Origin: Tubiluchus corallicola
Taxonomy: Eukaryota; Priapulida; Priapulimorpha; Priapulimorphida; Tubiluchidae
DNA: 37,500 nucleotides
Direction: 5' to 3'
NCBI GenBank assembly: GCA_030141605.1
Contig: JAQGDQ010001198.1
Location: 10,001 to 47,500 of the forward strand
The notes beneath the pieces are model-generated. The model was given only the letters and a program-made list of their open reading frames with translations, did no database searches and was not told where the DNA came from. The first letter of the stretch is position 1; every line of letters begins with the position of its first letter. This document shows, piece after piece, positions 22,155 to 30,032 of the stretch. The position numbers and the translations under genes were made by a program.

Positions 22155-22564
22155 TAACTATTTCTTTAGGATTATGCTATTTTCAGCTTCAGCAACTGCC
22201 CACAACTGCTATGACAGTAACTATTTCTTTAGGATTATGCTATTTTCAGCTTCAGCAACTGCCCACAATTGCTATGACAGTAACTATTTCTTTAGGATTA
22301 TGCCATTTTCAGCTTCAGCAACTGCCCACAATTGCTATGACAGTAACTATTTCTTCAGGAGTATGCCATTTTCAGCTTCAGCAACTGCCCACAATTGCTA
22401 TGACAGTAACTATTTCTTCAGGATTATACCATTTTCAGCTTCAGCAACTGCCCACAATTGCTATGACAGTAACTATTTCTTCAGGATTATGCTATTTTCA
22501 GCTTCAGCAACCGCCCACAACTGCTGTCAGTCTCAATATTTCGAGTTACTCACCACCGGAAATC
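22155..22564 (+). repeat. 63-bp tandem repeat spanning the intron 1 / exon 2 splice acceptor
   Basis: Five near-identical 63-bp units plus a diverged sixth that is the true exon start. Each unit has a possible branch site (agtaact), a pyrimidine-rich stretch, an attttcag acceptor, and the first exon bases cttcagcaactgcccacaa. Acceptors fall at 22187, 22250, 22313, 22376, 22439 and 22502 (first exon base), exactly 63 bp apart. All stay in frame without stops. A second AG (tttctttag or tttcttcag) is also present in each unit. Confidence 0.92.
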
Positions 22565-22763
22565 AAGTGTCCGATTACTACATCGGATACGATGCTCTGC
22601 CAACAATGACGGCCATCACCACCTGCGCTTGGATCAGAACTACAGCTAGAACACCTACAATGACCATCATCTCGTACGCAATATCTGATGAGGTGGACAA
22701 CGAATTGTGGATGGGTTTGGAGTTTGGATCAGGGTTAACATGGCATTTCGGAAAAGCATACGG
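22502..22763 (+). CDS. Pentraxin exon 2: end of signal peptide and first half of pentraxin domain
   Basis: The gene encodes a 249-residue secreted short pentraxin, a calcium-dependent pattern-recognition lectin expected to form cyclic oligomers in body fluid. This exon supplies residues 14-101: the signal cleavage region, then YFELLTTGNQVSDYYIGYDA, TTCAWIRTT with the first conserved Cys (55), and SYAISDEVDNELWM. There Asp79-Asn80 match the calcium ligands Asp60-Asn61 of human C-reactive protein. Two extra Cys (21, 22) follow the predicted cleavage site and might link subunits. It starts at the sixth copy of a repeated acceptor (see the 63-bp repeat); using an earlier one would insert 21-residue units here. 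It ends TACGG|GTAAGC, phase 2. Confidence 0.85.
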
Positions 22764-23119
22764 GTAAGCGTCATTTGACAATTACTTTAGCTTCTGTGTA
22801 ACCAACTAGCCGTTACTGTAACGTAGTCACGTTGCTATTAGTCTGCCTCCCCCCCCCCATTCCACCTGCTTAGTGAAGAACAAGTGTAACTTCCTGCCCA
22901 ACCTGCGAATTTCGTTGTCCGTATATTACTATGCTTATTGTTAGTTACAATAATCATTATGTCTTGTTACATTAATATTTGAATTTTTAATTTAACTTTT
23001 TAGTTCACACTCAATGTGTTTAGAATAACACATACAATCAATTACAAATTATAAACACTATTTACATACATACACGAAAAATATTATTCCATCTATAACC
23101 TAATTCCCTACCATATAAA
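22764..23119. other. Intron 2, first part
   Basis: AT-rich intronic DNA with a C9-10 run near 22850. No gene or repeat recognised. Confidence 0.4.
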
Positions 23120-23430
23120 CAGGCTGCATAAGATTATGGATATCCATAAAATAAGACCAAAAATCCTTAAAATAAAATTTGAAAAATCCATAAAATAGGA
23201 AATGCATAAAATAATTTTTTTGTGATTTTTTTTTGTACAAAATAAGGCAATCAAAACTGAATACAGGCATTGGATCGGAAACTTCAGCCTAGAGGGCATT
23301 CTACATTCGTACCAAATAGATGAATTATTTGAACTGAAGTGATGAATTTACAAGGCATTGTCTCGTAAAAGTTGATTAAATTTGAAGTGATATGAAACCG
23401 ATAAAATTAAAACGAAACCGATAAAATTAA
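23120..23430 (+). mobile_element. hAT-type MITE, truncated copy
   Basis: Starts CAGGCTGCATAAGATTATGG and is the reverse complement of most of the complete element at 31991-32494, up to the doubled aaaccgataaaatta motif near 23396-23430. The other terminus is missing. Lies in intron 2 of the pentraxin gene. Confidence 0.8.
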
Positions 23431-23539
23431 TAATCGTGTATATAAGATTGATCGCTATTTAGCACGTATACTTGACGTGTGCTTAATATCACTGTCACAC
23501 AGCTGATTCGGTGCAGCAACCCCACGTGGCGCCACTGTG

Positions 23540-23692
23540 TAGGTGAAAGGTTAAGCGTACCACAGCAACGCGTCTTAGCTACAACCGTCACGTGACATGT
23601 GGATAAAGTGTACACAAATGTGTTATCTGGTCTGCTTAACCTTTGACCTTTTAACGATCCTCGTCAATCGCTGGAACTGTGAATAGCCTTAT
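23540..23692 (-). repeat. Dispersed repeat family B, copy 3 (internally deleted)
   Basis: Has gtgaaaggttaagcgtacca at one end, cgtcacgtgacatg inside, and gcttaacctttgaccttt followed by the shared outer flank tcgctggaactgtgaatagc at the other, with most of the middle of copies 1 and 2 absent. In intron 2. Confidence 0.65.
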
Positions 23693-23845
23693 TAAATGTT
23701 GACAATTAATGGCCATAATTCTAAGACTACACCTGGTGCTGTGACTACAACATTTAGCTTTCAATTTAGACCTATTAGCTACATTCTACTAAATTCAAAC
23801 GCCTCAGATATAACCTTTGAGTGCAATAGCTTTGTATTATTTCAG

Positions 23846-23993
23846 ATTCATGTTAAATGTACCAGTTCGCGACGGGAGGTGGCACCACATGTGCGGAACT
23901 TGGCAGAGCTACACGGGACAGTGGGCCATCTATGTGGACGGAAATGAAGCCGGAAGTGGGACAAGTGCTATGTCTCTTGGTTACAAAATTTCG
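23846..23993 (+). CDS. Pentraxin exon 3 (pentraxin signature)
   Basis: Residues 101-150. Contains WHHMCGTWQS, an exact match to the pentraxin family signature H-x-C-x-[ST]-W-x-[ST] (His115 to Ser122); Cys117 pairs with Cys55, as in C-reactive protein. Then WAIYVDGNEAGSG and LGYKIS follow. The acceptor TTGTATTATTTCAG completes the split Gly codon (GG+A); the donor is TCG|GTAACA, phase 0, weaker than the others. Confidence 0.9.
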
Positions 23994-24074
23994 GTAACAT
24001 TATTTACAAAGTGATTTGGCTAGACGAACGTGGTTTGTATGCTTATTTGTATTTTACTTAAATAAGCCTTGTCT

Positions 24075-24405
24075 TAGTTTCGTTGTGCGCACGCGCAGTT
24101 GTTGTAGGTCAAGTGTACCACACAAACGCGTCTTAACAACACTCGTCACGTGACATTTGGGTAACGCAAAACATTTTTTTCAGTAACTTCAGTTGTTTTA
24201 CCTTGACTTAATTATGCAAGTGTACTGGCAGGATCTTGCTTGAGAACAAGAAAAAATGAACTAGATAAGGCTCTGGCTAGTTGTTAAAGCTGTTACTGTT
24301 AGAATAGCATGGGCTGCGAGGCGTTGTCAAGTGTACACAAATGCGTTGTCTGGTACGCTTAACCTTTGACCTTTTAACGATCATCATTAATCGTGTGAAA
24401 AGGCA
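24075..24405 (-). repeat. Dispersed repeat family B, copy 2 (inverted relative to copy 1)
   Basis: Reverse complement of 20912-21270 over most of its length (gtgcgcacgcgcag, cgtcacgtgac, gttgtcaagtgtacacaaatg, ggtacgcttaacctttgacc, gtgtgaaaaggc). Lies in intron 3, so copies 1 and 2 form inverted repeats that bracket exons 2 and 3. Confidence 0.75.
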
Positions 24406-24713
24406 TATTGTCCTGGTGGGGAGGGAACTGATTGTCTAAATACTTGATCACGTAACTTGACTAATTGTTCAAATTGATGCACGATAATCAGGTTTTGTTA
24501 ATACAAAAATATGATACGATTCATGAATTCTGCGCTAGAGACCTAAGAAGCTAGCTTATGGTAGGCCACTAGAATTAGTTACGAAAAAATTACAATATAT
24601 ACAGATACAATATTACCATATATACAAATATAAATACGGGTGGGAAGTAATAAAAGTATTATTATACTGTACAAGTTTTTGAAAATAACAAACAACAAAT
24701 CATGATTTAGTGA

Positions 24714-25190
24714 TCAGTTATATGTTTCAAGTAAGTTTAATTTATAATTTTTTTTAAATATGGACAGCGAGTTGGCATTTTTAATAGCTGGAACAATTGA
24801 ATTCCATGTGTAAGGGCCATTGTATTTAATAGAAAGTTTTCTAACATTAGTGTTGCACTGTATGTAGTGAAAGTTCAGTCTATAACGTGTGCCGTAATTA
24901 TGTATCTCAGTATTCAAACAAAAATAATCAGTAAATAAGGGAGGCAATAATTTATGAGAGAATTTGTACATGAAAATGGCAGTTTGGAATTTATTAATGC
25001 CGTAAATGTTTAGAAAGTTTAGTCTTTTAAATATTGGTTGTGTTTGGTCCTGATAACCGGCAAATGTTATAGCTCGCACTATTTTCTTCTGAATCAGATG
25101 AATTTTTTTCAATCGACTGGAGTATGTGCTTCCCCAAATAATGTTTGAGTTATTTAGATATGGTAAAAAAAGAGAATTCTTTACATTTTG
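24714..25190 (-). pseudogene. 5'-truncated LINE, C-terminal end of reverse-transcriptase ORF, antisense in intron 3
   Basis: The minus strand reads FLPYLNNSNIIWGSTYSSRL, IHLIQKKIVRAITFAG, then MYKFSHKLLP, HNYGTRYRLNF, NGPYTWNSIVPAIKNANSL, FKKNYKLNLLE and a stop at 24714. This is the standard C-terminal series of CR1/L2/Rex-like LINE proteins, uninterrupted over about 155 codons, so the copy is fairly young. The open frame runs on into exon 4 on paper, but LINE similarity fades by about 25190. Its AT-rich 3'UTR probably occupies about 24590-24713. Confidence 0.82.
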
Positions 25191-25224
25191 CTTACTAGAA
25201 TGAATGTTGTACGTTTTGCTACAG

Positions 25225-25524
25225 GGCGGAGGAACACTTGTCATTGGCCAAGATCAAGACAGTTTGGGAGGCGAGTTCGACTCAGAGCAGTGCTTTGTTG
25301 GAGCTCTCACTGATGTGAACATCTTCAATAGAGTGCTTACTCCCCACGAGCTCCGCATTCTGTCGACAGGATGCTCTGCTGACCAAGGAAATGTATTCAG
25401 ATGGGACGACGTAAGAGGTGGTTTGCGCGGAGATATACAGGTGCTGCCATCTAGCTTACGTTTTTCCAGGTGTAGCGGACCCAATGGCAACCAACGGAGG
25501 TTGTTTGAGGCCATAAACCTGTAA
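25225..25524 (+). CDS. Pentraxin exon 4 (C-terminal half and stop)
   Basis: Residues 151-249. GQDQDSLGGEFDSEQ aligns with the second calcium site of C-reactive protein (GQEQDSFGGNFEGSQ): Asp160, Gln161, Asp162, Asp169 and Gln172 stand for Glu138, Gln139, Asp140, Glu147 and Gln150. The two Glu-to-Asp changes are conservative. FVGALTDVNIFNRVLTPHEL and NVFRW are further family motifs. Cys200 and Cys233 could form an extra disulfide. The tail is about 15-20 residues longer than in C-reactive protein. The stop TAA overlaps a donor-like CTGTAAGA, so a read-on splice is possible, but AATAAA follows 96 nt later. Acceptor TTTTGCTACAG; the antisense LINE ends about 35 nt upstream. Confidence 0.9.
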   Translation, partial: GGGTLVIGQDQDSLGGEFDSEQCFVGALTDVNIFNRVLTPHELRILSTGCSADQGNVFRWDDVRGGLRGDIQVLPSSLRFSRCSGPNGNQRRLFEAINL

Positions 25525-25619
25525 GATTCAAAACGAATGTGAATTTTCCATTTTCTAAGAACTTTGTTTGTAAGGTGTTGACAGACTATGAACTTTTTCC
25601 AGTCAACTCACTGCTGTCT

Positions 25620-25625
25620 AATAAA
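25620..25625 (+). terminator. Polyadenylation signal of the pentraxin gene
   Basis: AATAAA 96 nt after the stop codon. 25626-26125 has no further recognised feature. Confidence 0.55.
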
Positions 25626-26129
25626 AATCGTACGTGTGGCATCTTCACAATGTTTTTTGAGAAAGTTCACGACTTTTGCTAGGTCATTAGAACATTAAAA
25701 TTGACACGATATCACTGTTGTCAGCCATTCTGAGCTACGAAATTGCAAATTGGATTAGACCGTGTCCGAAAAATGCCACGAAAGAGGACAAACTTTGTGT
25801 GGGAGTTCACGGGACGTTTCCTCTTTTGCTGATTCTAATCTTGGTGACGTACTGATGATGGATCGAACGATGACCAACGCGACACCTTGGTGAATTTGAG
25901 TTGTTCAAGATGACTGTCAATACGCCCGCCAGAATTTAAAAACGACCACTTGGCTCAGATTGTGAAAATATAGTTATAGCTACTGTCTTAATCAGCAGAT
26001 CCAGGCAAACATTTTGATACCAATTTCACGACTGTACATTGATTCTGTGCTGAGATATTAGCATTTATATTTGAGGGAGTACCAAAATAAATTGGCTTTC
26101 GAAGTTGAAGAACAAATTTCTGCAAATTT

Positions 26130-26440
26130 GTGTAGCAAGGGTGCAAAGAATTGGTTGCTATGGGGTTAAGTTTGCATAGCAACGGTGCAAAGTGTCGGTT
26201 GCTATGGGGTTGAATTTGCATAGCAGCGATGCAAAGTATTGGTTGCAATGGGGTTGAATTTGCATTGCAACGATGCAAAGTATTGGTTGCAATGGGGTTG
26301 AATTTGCATAGCAACGATGCAAAGTGTTGGTTGCTATGGGCTTGAATTTGCATAGCAACGATGCAAAGTGTTGGTTGCTATGGGATTGAATTTGCATAGC
26401 AACGGTCCAAAGTGTTGGTTGCCATGGGGTTATATGGAAA
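26130..26440. repeat. 44-bp minisatellite, about 7 copies, each with a hairpin
   Basis: gcatagcaac (or gcattgcaac) recurs at 26174, 26218, 26262, 26306, 26350 and 26394, exactly 44 bp apart. In several units gttgctatg and catagcaac form a 9-bp inverted repeat around a loop of about 12 nt. No coding signal; the 121-codon minus-strand frame is a by-product. Confidence 0.9.
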
Positions 26441-26906
26441 GATAAATTAATTTAGTCAAAATTTGTTGAAAGTATCGATGATGGGCTTGTTCTAAAATAT
26501 TGCTTATTTTCACAAAATGTTTTCTTACCTGTATGAATTTTAATTACAGGTGTGTAATCACTATTATGATTCAGACTAGAGACATCAACAAAGTGCCTAT
26601 TTTTCTATTATCACAGTAAAGTTTCGTATCTTTTATTAGCTAATGATGCTATTCAATAAATAAAATTCATTTTTCGAAATCATAGTTTATTTATACACAG
26701 ATACAAGTAACAGCCCCTCTAAGCCAAGTAAAGAGAATGTGTTGTAAATGCCTACATAAATGTTAAATAAAATTTGAATATATTAATACATTTCACAGAT
26801 ACAGAGTTACACAAATAACAATATGGCTGACTCATGTTACACACACGACACGGCATTAGTTTAAATTTAACAAAACAAAGCTGACTGGCATATTTCATTA
26901 ATACAT
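26441..26906. other. AT-rich intergenic DNA
   Basis: Nothing supported here. Confidence 0.4.
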
Positions 26907-27097
26907 GTTATGTATTAATGCGCCAGACCGCATGGTCAATAAAGTAGTTCGGCAACACGCACAATGGCTTAGTAACATGATTTATATATTCATGCTCGTG
27001 GATTTGTATCTAGTAGAAATAATTAAATACACTAAGCCATTATGCGTGTTGCCGAACTACTTCACTGACCATTCGGTCTAGCGCATTAATACATAAC
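26907..27097. mobile_element. Foldback MITE with about 67-bp inverted arms
   Basis: The left arm begins gttatgtattaatgcgccag and the right arm ends tctagcgcattaatacataac; pairing continues through catggtcaataaagtagttc / gaactacttcactgaccat and ggcaacacgca / tgcgtgttgcc to ggcttagt / actaagcc. Loop about 55 bp. The left boundary also overlaps a small palindrome (taatacatgttatgtatta, 26899-26917). No transposase. The family is unknown. Confidence 0.8.
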
Positions 27098-27725
27098 AAT
27101 ACAGACAACAATTTCAATTTTAATTATATTATGCAATTTTTATTCACCTATTTTGTTAAACAGAAATTTTAAAAGAATAATTATAACTACAAAAGAACTT
27201 GGAAAAAGATTCACAGATACCTAACGCAGACACACGAGTCAATCAATGATTTAAAATGAACAAAGCTGTCTTACACCAGTAGCAAAGATGTCAATGTCAT
27301 TTTCATTTGTAAAAGACGGACATTTTAATCATATTTTACCTTTACGGACAGACAAAGGTAGAGTAATTTTTTTTCTTTTACATTACTACTCAATACTATT
27401 CAGTAAAAATTGTGAATCTAATATTCTGTGTAAATTCGTTTAATATGGGAAATCTACATAAATTACGGCATTGTGATTAATTTCATCATCATTTTATTTT
27501 TACCAGTGTTTGTTTATTCTTTTTTTCACTTATGCTATTGTTGTTATGTATGCTTTTATAATTCTGCTTTTGTTATTGCTTTATTTTGTTAGTTTATTTG
27601 CATCCTGTGTCATCAATCTTTTTTGGGGTGAGTGAGTAGATGACCTACGGTCTTTCCTCGCCGCATCTCCACAGACAAAGTTATTTTTTGTAAAACGAAA
27701 ATTTGTGACACAAATTGGAGAAAAA
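27098..27725. other. AT-rich intergenic DNA
   Basis: No gene or repeat recognised up to the hexanucleotide array. Confidence 0.4.
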
Positions 27726-27729
27726 TAAA

Positions 27730-27857
27730 ATGTCTATGTCTATGTCTATGTCTATGTCTATGTCTATGTCTATGTCTATGTCTATGTCTATGTCTATGTC
27801 TATGTCTATGTCTATGTCTATGTCTATGTCTATGTCTATGTCTATGTCTATGTCTAT
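27730..27857. repeat. TGTCTA hexanucleotide array, about 21 units
   Basis: Perfect (TGTCTA)n for about 128 bp. Not a telomere-type sequence. It gives His-Arg and Asp-Ile repeats on the minus strand, not regarded as coding. Confidence 0.97.
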
Positions 27858-27894
27858 GGATGAATGTGATACATGTTTGTAGCGCTTTAATCTG

Positions 27895-28733
27895 CTGTGT
27901 AACAGTGTTGCCATGTGACTTAGGTAATAATGATTGCCGTGAGACCGTGTTGCCATGTGACTTAGGTAATAATGATTGCCGTGAGACCGTGTTGCCATGT
28001 GACTTAGGTAATAATGATTGCCGTGTGACCGTGTTGCCATGTGGCTTAGGTAATAATGATTGCTGTGTGACAGTGTTGCCATGTGACTTAGGTAATAATG
28101 ATTGCTGTGTGACAGTGTTGCCATGTGACTTAGGTAATAATGATTGCTGTGTGACTGTGTTGCCATGTGACTTAGGTAATAATGATTGCTGTGTGACTGT
28201 GTTGCCATGTGACTTAGGTAATAATGATTGCTGTGTGACAGTGTTGCCATGTGACTTAGGTAATAATGATTGCTGTGTGACTGTGTTGCCATGTGACTTA
28301 GGTAATAATGATTGCCGTGTGACAGTGTTGCCATGTGACTTAGGTAATAATGATTGCTGTGTGACAGTGTTGCCATGTGACTTAGGTAATAATGATTGCT
28401 GTGTGACAGTGTTGCCATGTGACTTAGGTAATAATGATTGCCGTGTGACCGTGTTGCCATGTGACTTAGGTAATAATGATTGCTGTGTGACAGTGTTGCC
28501 ATGTGACTTAGGTAATAATGATTGCCGTGTGACCGTGTTGCCATGTGACTTAGGTAATAATGATTGCCGTGTGACCGTGTTGCCATGTGGCTTAGGTAAT
28601 AATGATTGCTGTGTAACAGTGTTGCCATGTGACTTAGGTAATAATGATTGCTGTGTAACAGTGTTGCCATGTGACTTAGGTAATAATGATAGCTGTGTGA
28701 CTGTGTTGCCATGTGACTTAGGTAATAATGACC
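27895..28733. repeat. 42-bp minisatellite, 20 copies
   Basis: Unit gtgttgccatgtgacttagg plus taataatgattgctgtgtgaca, with T/C and A/C/T variation at three sites. As 42 is divisible by three, one plus-strand frame (309 codons, repeating NDCCVTVLPCDLGN) and two minus-strand frames (376 and 343 codons) stay open. It ends about 60 bp before the CUE-like gene. Confidence 0.95.
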
Positions 28734-28794
28734 TGCGTTGCATCAGCAGAACATCATTTGAGGACGTTGACTATCAGCCCAACGGCTAAACTTG

Positions 28795-29283
28795 ATGGCT
28801 AATGTCAAAGTGACAACAAAACTCAATGAATTTAATCGGCCAAGAACTCGCATTTATCCGAAGGAAGTACACTTCGAGGCCAAGTTTCCCAACATTGAAC
28901 CTGGAGTCATCCTAAAGACGTTTAGATCTTGTGGTGGTAACGTTCAGGCGACGGTTAATAAACTGGAATCACTTAAACCGTTGCCGTACACGTGGCAGGT
29001 CTACAGCGAGAGCGATGATGATGAAGATGATGGTACAGGACTAGTGCCAGATGAAGGAGACGGAATGTCAAGCTTGTCAAGCGAAACACAACCATCTTAC
29101 ATTGTGGTAATAACTGGCTGCGGACCACCGTCACGATACCAAATAATTCGAGAACATTCTGACGTCAAATTAGCAACAACCGACCTTTCCGGTAGTAGCA
29201 TGCGTCAAAGAAATGCCAGTCTACCCTGGAGGCCCTCATCCAGCCGGACATCTGCAACTTACAGTGCAGCTGTAAACATCTGA
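28795..29283 (+). CDS. Unidentified 162-residue protein with a CUE/UBA-like segment
   Basis: ATG at 28795 is the first after an in-frame TGA at 28768. Residues about 24-60 (with FPNIEPGVILKTF and GGNVQATVNKLESL) fit the CUE/UBA-like pattern FP-x(n)-hydrophobic helix-GNV-x-x-A-x-x-x-L, a three-helix ubiquitin-binding fold, but the match is by eye. Then follow an acidic stretch SDDDEDDG (about 73-80), IVVITGCGPPSRY and a Ser/Arg-rich tail. Codon use and complexity look coding, unlike the satellite just upstream. No known family recognised. An upstream exon joined by a splice site inside 28734-28790 (two CAG acceptor candidates) is possible, so the start is uncertain. AATAAA follows at 29547-29552. 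Confidence 0.6.
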   Translation: MANVKVTTKLNEFNRPRTRIYPKEVHFEAKFPNIEPGVILKTFRSCGGNVQATVNKLESLKPLPYTWQVYSESDDDEDDGTGLVPDEGDGMSSLSSETQPSYIVVITGCGPPSRYQIIREHSDVKLATTDLSGSSMRQRNASLPWRPSSSRTSATYSAAVNI

Positions 29284-29546
29284 TTGTGATTCTGATGATC
29301 AAGTTGTGAGCAGATATTTTAAAATTCATCCAAAGATATTACATTGACGATAACATAATTGATGTTCATATTAATGAGAGAAATTTAAAAACGTTTTACT
29401 TAAAAAGGTGAAAACTTAATTTGCTGGTTGCCGGTGTTTTTAGTAAGAAAATTCGGAATACACACGATCAAGTCTAAAATTTCTGCAATCAGCGAATTTT
29501 AAAGTAGATAAAATGTTTTCAAAATTTTCAACACCAACGTTTTCAA

Positions 29547-29552
29547 AATAAA
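29547..29552 (+). terminator. Candidate polyadenylation signal of the CUE-like gene
   Basis: AATAAA 264 nt after the stop in AT-rich DNA; could be chance. Confidence 0.35.
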
Positions 29553-29671
29553 TAATTTCGTATTTATGTAAAATGATTTCTTTAATTAGAAACGCCAAGT
29601 GAGTGAAAAACAGCAAACAATTATAAAGCCTACTAGTTCCACGTGATCAGTTGCCTGACTTACCTAACTCA

Positions 29672-29736
29672 TTATTATTAATATTGTTGTTGTTGTTGTT
29701 GTTGTTGTTATTATTACTATTATTATTATTATTATT

Positions 29737-29781
<45 letters not shown>

Positions 29782-29808
29782 ATTATTATTACTATTATTA
29801 TTATTATT

Positions 29809-29847
<39 letters not shown>

Positions 29848-29873
29848 ATTATTATTATTATTATTATTATTTA

Positions 29874-29920
<47 letters not shown>

Positions 29921-29922
29921 TA
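29672..29922. repeat. TTG/TTA trinucleotide array
   Basis: Alternating blocks of (TTG)n and (TTA)n for about 250 bp; the block order TTG-TTA-TTG-TTA-TTG-TTA suggests a larger duplicated module. It sits at the 3' end of the minus-strand LINE that follows and may have grown from that element's AT-rich tail. Poly-Leu frames are by-products. Confidence 0.95.
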
Positions 29923-30032
29923 CAAAGTCTAAAATAAATCATAAAACTATACACACTATAAAGAAAGGCCTTAAAAATTAAAGTTAGAAAATTAACATGA
30001 AATCTAGTTAGCAGGCAAAATTAAAATCCAAT

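Larger units (their letters stand above)
19262..25625 (+). other. Pentraxin gene span (4 exons, 3 introns)
   Basis: The exons 19502-19541, 22502-22763, 23846-23993 and 25225-25524 join to 750 nt (249 codons plus stop) with phases 1, 2 and 0 at the three junctions. Donors are GTAAGT, GTAAGC and GTAACA; acceptors are TATTTTCAG, TATTTCAG and TGCTACAG. Intron 1 (2.96 kb) holds a 36-bp array, a family B repeat, a foldback element and the 63-bp acceptor array. Intron 2 (1.08 kb) holds a truncated hAT MITE and a family B copy. Intron 3 (1.23 kb) holds a family B copy and an antisense LINE fragment. Confidence 0.75.

Noticed and set aside
23696-23947. 83-codon frame overlapping pentraxin exon 3
   Set aside because: It reads exon 3 in the wrong frame; the pentraxin signature is in the frame that joins exon 2.
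27730-27857. Telomere-like repeat
   Set aside because: TGTCTA is not a known telomere unit and the tract is short and internal.
27613-28789. Open frames of 376, 343 (minus) and 309 (plus) codons
   Set aside because: Read from a 42-bp array and a hexanucleotide array; three frames on both strands are open over the same DNA and the composition is purely that of the repeat.
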